Positions 6,821 to 10,475 of a stretch of DNA of 10,475 nt are shown piece after piece; the stretch's first letter is position 1; each line of letters opens with the position of its first letter. Below the pieces are notes generated by a model. The model was not told the origin of the DNA and ran no database searches. It saw only the letters and a program-made list of their open reading frames with translations. The translations under genes were made by a program, and so were the position numbers. Origin of the DNA: RGIG6353 sp045590615 (GTDB lineage: Bacteria; Bacillota; Clostridia; Oscillospirales; SIG627); the NCBI GenBank assembly GCA_045590615.1, contig JAZNRH010000124.1, positions 1 through 10,475 of the forward strand. The letters are read 5' to 3'.

Positions 6821-6851
6821 TTTCCGTCATTATTCATATAATGTACGGAAA
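6821..6851. promoter_or_regulatory. Imperfect palindrome between trkH and the cupin gene: operator or RNA hairpin
   Basis: TTTCCGT-CATTAT (6821-6833) mirrors ATAATG-T-ACGGAAA (6838-6851): 13 pairs, one bulged T and a TCAT loop. No T-tract follows, so it is not a terminator. As RNA it would pair with the first bases of the cupin ribosome site AAAGGAG (6849-6855). As DNA it encloses TATAAT (6837-6842), which with ATAACA (6813-6818) 18 bases upstream could be a weak promoter with a repressor site. The sequence does not decide between these. Confidence 0.5.
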
Positions 6852-6862
6852 GGAGTTATTTT

Positions 6863-7216
6863 ATGATAAGAAAATTTGTTTTCGCAAACACCGAAGCATC
6901 TCCAGAGGCAAAGGTAATAAACATAGAAGATGCAATCGAAAGGAACAGACAAACAAGCAAAAAACTTTGGGTAGGAAACTCACTTGAGGCATATGCAATT
7001 AATCTAAAACGTGGCGAAGAGCTTGGCATTGAATCACTGCCCGATTCTGACCAATTCTTAAAAATCGAATCAGGCACAGCCAAAATTTTGTTTGGAAATA
7101 GCTATGAAAGAATAGTTGATGACGATTACGCAATCTTTATCCCTGCCAACACCGAATATAACATCATAAACGTTGATAACGATGACTTGAAAGTTCTTTC
7201 GATCATTTCAAAATAA
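6863..7216 (+). CDS. Small single-domain cupin protein lacking the metal-binding histidines
   Basis: A 117-residue cytoplasmic protein with the two cupin boxes in order. Box 1 is LKRGEELGIESLPDSDQFLK, followed by the turn IESGTAKILFG. Box 2 is DDDYAIFIPANTEYNIINV (86-104). In related stand-alone cupins box 1 usually reads E-x-HPD-x-DQF and box 2 G-T-W/H-H-N; here L59 and Y99 stand at the histidine positions, and the whole protein has neither histidine nor cysteine. It therefore probably binds no metal in the usual way and may act as a small-molecule binder or a structural or regulatory partner. The ribosome site AAAGGAG has a 7-base spacer and overlaps the upstream palindrome. The large hydrolase-like gene follows after 55 bases without a terminator, so a shared role in carbohydrate use is plausible but unproven. 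Confidence 0.82.
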   Translation: MIRKFVFANTEASPEAKVINIEDAIERNRQTSKKLWVGNSLEAYAINLKRGEELGIESLPDSDQFLKIESGTAKILFGNSYERIVDDDYAIFIPANTEYNIINVDNDDLKVLSIISK

Positions 7217-7271
7217 TAAGAAATAAAAAATCAAAACAATATTATGCAAAAAAACAAGGAAGGAAAGTATT

Positions 7272-9941
7272 ATGACTAAGATTTCAAAAAAGAGTAACGA
7301 GATAATTTTTGAAAACGATTATTTCAGTTATTCTATTGGCTTTGACGGTAAGGTGTTATCGTTTTCCGACAAAAACCAAAAGAACTACATAGCAAATTCT
7401 GAAAACCCTTATTTTTGCTACTTGAATACTGATGGCTCCGGCAACGTAGCTAATCCTATTAACGCTGAATTAATAGGTGATAAGCTTATTTTTGGATTTA
7501 TTTCGGGCGCGCATCTCACCTTTAAGGTTGACGTTAAGAACAGATATATTTCATTCGAAATTGTTGAGGCATATAATATTGCTTGCTATAACGTAGTCTT
7601 TGCCAATACCGTTGTTGATTATCCAATCGACGAGACAGCAACGTTTGGTATGTCACTCGTAGGTATGAAGCTCAATACAAAAGCAGCAAATTGGCCGTCT
7701 TTCAAAAATCTTTCAAACAATGGTACTGCATTTTCCGAAACCGGAATAATCGGCGCTAAGGTTGGAATTTTTGGTGCACCGATTTCGATGCACATTGACA
7801 TACTAAAGGAAATAGCAGAGGACATTCCTTTTGGTGACGCTCCCGTCGCTCGAGGTGTCGGTGGTCCTTGGGCAAGAGAACACAAAGGCGAACGAGGCGA
7901 TTATATTATCGTGTCTCATGCCACTCCCGAAGCACTTGCCGATGCATTGCCTTTGTATACTGATTTGAACGTAGACCAGCTCGACTTCCACAAGGGCTCT
8001 CCCTTCCGTCAGGGTGACTTTTATTTCTTTACAGACGAAACCGGTGAGGCTTCTGCTTTTAAGGAAAAAATGGTTAGTCAGCTCAAGCCTCACGGAATCG
8101 AAGCAGGACTTCACACATATTCCTTCTATATTGCACCCGATGCATCAGGTATACTTTCAGACCCCAAGTGGCAAAAACAGCTATTGCCTGCTGAAAAGTT
8201 TACACTCGGTGAGAATTTATCAGCTGAAGCAGATAGCTTGATAACCGAAGAAAATACAAACCACGCATCAAGGCTCACGGGCTACAGAGCGCTTGCATCT
8301 GAATATATTCTGATTGATGAAGAGCTGATCAAATTCAACGTTCCCGAAATTAAAGAAAACAGTTTTGTCGGTCTTGTAAGAGGATGTGCAGGCACAAAGC
8401 CGGTCTCACACAAAAAAGGCTCAAAGATTATAAGAATTGCATCTTATTATAGTGGCTTATGTCCTATTATAGGTTCTGAGCTTTATTATGAGATTGCAAG
8501 AAGAACAGCCAAAGCATACAACGAAGGTGGCTTCGGTATGATTTATTTTGATGCACTTGACGGCGTCGGCAGACATCTTACCGATAAAAATCTTACCTGG
8601 TATTATGCTACTGCTTTCGTAAATGAGGTACTGAAATATACCGAAACTACACCAATTGCTGAAATGTCCTTCTTCTTCCCTCCTATCTACTTTGCAAGAG
8701 GTAGAGCCGGAGCATGGGACCACCCAAGAAGAGGATACAAAATCTGGAACAAAATGCACACGATCAGCAATATGCAAATGCACGATAATTATCTTAATGC
8801 TATTTTTGGTTGGTATAACCTCTACCCCTTCCCTTCTCCTTCTTTGAAATATCCACCGTCTTCTATTGTAAAATATCATTTCATAGATGACGTTGACCAT
8901 ATGGCATCACTTGCAGTTGCTCACGACTTTGGAATGGTTTATCAAAACGTTTCAAAGGAAACAATGGCTCTTCCGGGTGCTAAGAGAAACACTCAAAGAT
9001 ACGCCCTTTATAATAAGCTTCGTAAAGAAAATTATTTTCCTGAAAGCATTAAAAAGCAAGTAAGAGATGGCAAATTTGAATACTGTCTTATCGAAAAAGA
9101 CGGCAAGTATTCTTTTGTTGAAAAATCATACAGTCCTTGCAAGATCATGAACATCGATGACAACGTCTTTAATACTACTTGTCATTCAAATCCGTTTGAT
9201 GCGCAGAAACCTTTTATCAGACTCGAGGCTTATCCTGTTGCAACGGGAGATGACCCACTCGTTGTACTCAAGCTTGACGAAAACAAAGAGCTTAAAAACC
9301 AAACACTTGATGTAAAATATGAGGTTCTCAATCCATTCAATGCTGCAGAGCATCACGGTATTCACGTCAAAGTTTTAGGTAATGGCTCAAACGATAAAAT
9401 TCTTATTCGTATTAAAGGAGTTATATCGGGTGACGTCAATGCTTGTGACTATCAAATTCCCCTTAATTTTACCGGTTGGAAGGATTTCTATTTAACCGAC
9501 ACAGACAATGACTATTATAATCACGACGACTACTCCAACTTAGAACATAACCATTATCTTGATTATAGAGGATTAACTTCATTTGGAAGTATTCAAAGCG
9601 TCTCTGTACATCTCGGTGGCGAATGTAACGGTGTAAAGATGTCCAGCGTTGAAATGTGTAAGTGGGAAATTAAATCACTCACAAATCCAACAATTAAGAT
9701 TGGAAACGATACGCTTACCTTTAAGTGTCAGCTCAATGGAGGAGAATACATCGAATATACCGAAGGTGAAGAAGCTAAGATTTACGACAAAGACGGCAAT
9801 TGCAGAGCCGTTGACGAGGTAATAGGTTCTATCACTGCACCGACAGGTAAATTTATTGCAAAACTTACACGTGAAGAAATCGACGGATTTGTTAACCGAG
9901 CAAAGCTTACGTTTGGCTTTACAGGTAAAGAACTCAAATAA
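7272..9941 (+). CDS. Large multidomain protein resembling a glycoside hydrolase, family not recognised
   Basis: I do not recognise the family of this 889-residue protein. Residues 1-~230 are alternating beta strands, likely an N-terminal beta-sandwich. Residues ~235-600 look like a TIM-type barrel: strand-like pieces include GDFYFFTDE (248-256), GIEAGLHTYSFYI (275-287), FGMIYFDALDG (421-431), PIAEMSFFFP (461-470) and HDFGMVYQNV (551-560). D427 and E464 sit at strand ends, where carbohydrate hydrolases carry catalytic acids. The barrel is interrupted at ~305-390 by a small beta module with EYILIDEELIKF and LVRGCAGTKPVSHKKG, a pattern (ID-x-E-L/I-I ... RG-x-x-GT-x-x-x-H-x-x-G) also remembered from phage structural proteins. 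Residues ~640-800 look like a carbohydrate-binding jelly roll with FTGWKDFYL; a short beta domain ends the chain. There is no signal peptide, so a substrate taken up into the cell is implied. AAGGAAGGAAAG precedes the ATG. Confidence 0.75.
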   Translation: MTKISKKSNEIIFENDYFSYSIGFDGKVLSFSDKNQKNYIANSENPYFCYLNTDGSGNVANPINAELIGDKLIFGFISGAHLTFKVDVKNRYISFEIVEAYNIACYNVVFANTVVDYPIDETATFGMSLVGMKLNTKAANWPSFKNLSNNGTAFSETGIIGAKVGIFGAPISMHIDILKEIAEDIPFGDAPVARGVGGPWAREHKGERGDYIIVSHATPEALADALPLYTDLNVDQLDFHKGSPFRQGDFYFFTDETGEASAFKEKMVSQLKPHGIEAGLHTYSFYIAPDASGILSDPKWQKQLLPAEKFTLGENLSAEADSLITEENTNHASRLTGYRALASEYILIDEELIKFNVPEIKENSFVGLVRGCAGTKPVSHKKGSKIIRIASYYSGLCPIIGSELYYEIARRTAKAYNEGGFGMIYFDALDGVGRHLTDKNLTWYYATAFVNEVLKYTETTPIAEMSFFFPPIYFARGRAGAWDHPRRGYKIWNKMHTISNMQMHDNYLNAIFGWYNLYPFPSPSLKYPPSSIVKYHFIDDVDHMASLAVAHDFGMVYQNVSKETMALPGAKRNTQRYALYNKLRKENYFPESIKKQVRDGKFEYCLIEKDGKYSFVEKSYSPCKIMNIDDNVFNTTCHSNPFDAQKPFIRLEAYPVATGDDPLVVLKLDENKELKNQTLDVKYEVLNPFNAAEHHGIHVKVLGNGSNDKILIRIKGVISGDVNACDYQIPLNFTGWKDFYLTDTDNDYYNHDDYSNLEHNHYLDYRGLTSFGSIQSVSVHLGGECNGVKMSSVEMCKWEIKSLTNPTIKIGNDTLTFKCQLNGGEYIEYTEGEEAKIYDKDGNCRAVDEVIGSITAPTGKFIAKLTREEIDGFVNRAKLTFGFTGKELK

Positions 9942-9949
9942 TTTTATAT

Positions 9950-9986
9950 ACACAGCTCAACAATTTTGGGCTGTGTGTATTTTTTT
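9950..9986 (+). terminator. Rho-independent terminator after the hydrolase-like gene
   Basis: ACACAGCTCAA (9950-9960) pairs with TTGGGCTGTGT (9966-9976; one G-U) around CAATT, then GTATTTTTTT. It begins 9 bases after the stop codon and separates this unit from ssrA. Confidence 0.9.
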
Positions 9987-9987
9987 A

Positions 9988-10016
9988 TTGACTTGTCAAT
10001 AATATAGTGGTATAAT
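9988..10016 (+). promoter_or_regulatory. Promoter of ssrA
   Basis: TTGACT (9988-9993), 17 bases, TATAAT (10011-10016) with TGG directly before it. The mature tmRNA begins 13 bases after the -10 box. The -35 box touches the T-tract of the preceding terminator. Confidence 0.85.
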
Positions 10017-10028
10017 GGTAAAAAATAT

Positions 10029-10374
10029 GGGTCCGTCAAGGTTTCGACGGGGTTTTTGAAGCAAGATAAGCGAGTAGAGTAGCAGAGCTCTTCAAAACTG
10101 TAAAACTTAAATATAAACGCTAACAAAACATTAGCTGTTGCTGCCTAACTAACGGCAGCCGTCTTACCTTTGAATATCGCGACTTAGGATAAGGCGTCAC
10201 TTAGCGATGAACGTATGCTGTCAAAGCTTTGAGACAGTATATGAATTTATGAAGCTACGCCAAAGTTAGTTTGTCGATGTACCAACCAAAGCGGAATTTG
10301 AACACCGACTGCACTCGGAGAAAATTTTGTGAACGAAATTTCGGACAGGGGTTCGATTCCCCTCGGATCCACCA
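10029..10374 (+). ncRNA. ssrA: tmRNA (transfer-messenger RNA), one-piece, 346 nt
   Basis: The RNA rescues stalled ribosomes as both an alanine tRNA mimic and a message. The 5' end GGGTCCG pairs with CGGATCC near the 3' end (7 pairs, one G-U), followed by unpaired A and an encoded CCA, giving the acceptor stem. TCAAGGTTTCGACGGGG is the conserved D-loop region, and CAGGGGTTCGATTCCCCT is a complete T-arm. Between them lie the tag reading frame and pseudoknot-forming stretches; GCTGCC at 10140-10145 can pair with GGCAGC just after the tag stop. Length and order fit one-piece bacterial tmRNA. It has its own promoter and terminator. SmpB, its protein partner, is not in the window. Confidence 0.96.
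10119..10148 (+). other. tmRNA proteolysis-tag reading frame, ANKTLAVAA
   Basis: GCT AAC AAA ACA TTA GCT GTT GCT GCC TAA reads A-N-K-T-L-A-V-A-A-stop, and a second stop (TAA, +1 frame) follows within TAACTAA. The hydrophobic A-V-A-A end is the form recognised by ClpXP-type proteases. The first codon is inferred from the usual alanine resume codon; starting one codon earlier would give N-A-N-K-T. K-T in the middle differs from the acidic residues common in related tags. Confidence 0.75.
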
Positions 10375-10379
10375 AAAAT

Positions 10380-10415
10380 AAAAAGTACAGACGCGAGTCT
10401 GTGCTTTTTGTTTTT
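10380..10415 (+). terminator. Rho-independent terminator of ssrA
   Basis: AAAAAGTACAGAC (10380-10392) pairs with GTCTGTGCTTTTT (10397-10409; one G-U) around a GCGA tetraloop, then GTTTTT. It lies 5 bases beyond the encoded CCA. Confidence 0.93.
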
Positions 10416-10429
10416 GTAGAAATTTGAAA

Positions 10430-10475
10430 GAATCGAACCCCGATAGCAGATGCCGTAAAGAAACAGTCCGGTGGA
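10430..10475. repeat. Element with inverted copy of the tmRNA T-arm, cut by the window edge
   Basis: GAATCGAACCCC (10430-10441) is the exact reverse complement of GGGGTTCGATTC in the tmRNA T-arm (10348-10359). After it the sequence continues to AAACAGTCCGGTGGA at the last base; GTCC and GGA could be the start of a stem whose other arm is outside. No acceptor stem or anticodon arm can be drawn, so it is not a tRNA on either strand. It may be part of a dispersed intergenic repeat or of an insertion boundary. Confidence 0.4.

Noticed and set aside
6821..6851. Terminator after trkH
   Set aside because: The hairpin is not followed by a T-tract; AGGAG and the cupin start follow directly.
8457..8900. 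147-aa minus-strand reading frame within the hydrolase-like gene
   Set aside because: Shadow of the 889-aa gene, whose frame is continuous and has a strong ribosome site.
10430..10475. tRNA gene on the minus strand
   Set aside because: GGGGTTCGATTC resembles a T-loop, but the following bases do not pair to close the T-stem and no acceptor end is present.
1..10475. CRISPR array or complete mobile element
   Set aside because: No regularly spaced repeats, transposase, integrase or terminal inverted repeats are readable in the window.

Overview
The window looks like chromosome from a low-GC Gram-positive bacterium, most likely an anaerobic Clostridia member (Oscillospiraceae/Ruminococcaceae-like). 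The basis is AGGAGG-type ribosome sites, near-consensus TTGACA-17-TATAAT promoters, hairpin-plus-T-tract terminators, a TrkA/TrkH pair and a one-piece tmRNA with an encoded CCA. Taxonomy is inference only; no rRNA or other marker is present.

Left end (1-1900, minus strand): an accessory defence patch. A 73-aa XRE-type helix-turn-helix regulator overlaps, by ATGA, the start of a large gene that runs off the window. That gene joins an N-terminal PD-(D/E)xK nuclease-like domain to an N6-adenine DNA methyltransferase, so it is a probable single-chain restriction-modification enzyme. A near-consensus promoter with an inverted repeat over its -10 box precedes the pair. Behind it lies a decayed AbiEii-type nucleotidyltransferase toxin: only an N-terminal and a C-terminal piece survive, in two frames, ending against the terminator of guaA. 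By eye this patch is clearly more AT-rich than guaA.

Centre (1854-6816): core metabolism and ion homeostasis. A stand-alone ATP-pyrophosphatase (synthetase) part of GMP synthase, with no glutaminase domain, is transcribed leftward. A divergent promoter drives a sugar-phosphate isomerase/epimerase-like TIM-barrel gene that ends at a strong terminator. The next promoter starts within that terminator's T-tract and drives trkA-trkH, which encode the regulatory and channel subunits of a Trk/Ktr potassium uptake system.

Right side (6817-9986): a small cupin protein without any histidine, then an 889-aa cytoplasmic multidomain protein resembling a glycoside hydrolase (beta-sandwich, interrupted TIM-like barrel, beta-sandwich). 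No terminator separates them from trkH, but an imperfect palindrome overlying a possible -10 box and reaching the cupin ribosome site lies in the trkH-cupin gap. A terminator closes the unit.

Right end (9988-10475): the tmRNA gene ssrA with its own promoter, an encoded tag read as ANKTLAVAA, and its own terminator. The last 46 bases hold a short element that repeats the tmRNA T-arm sequence in inverted orientation.

The most interesting leads are the unclassified hydrolase-like protein with its metal-less cupin partner, the compact regulator/nuclease-methylase locus beside a dead AbiE toxin, and the split GMP synthase.
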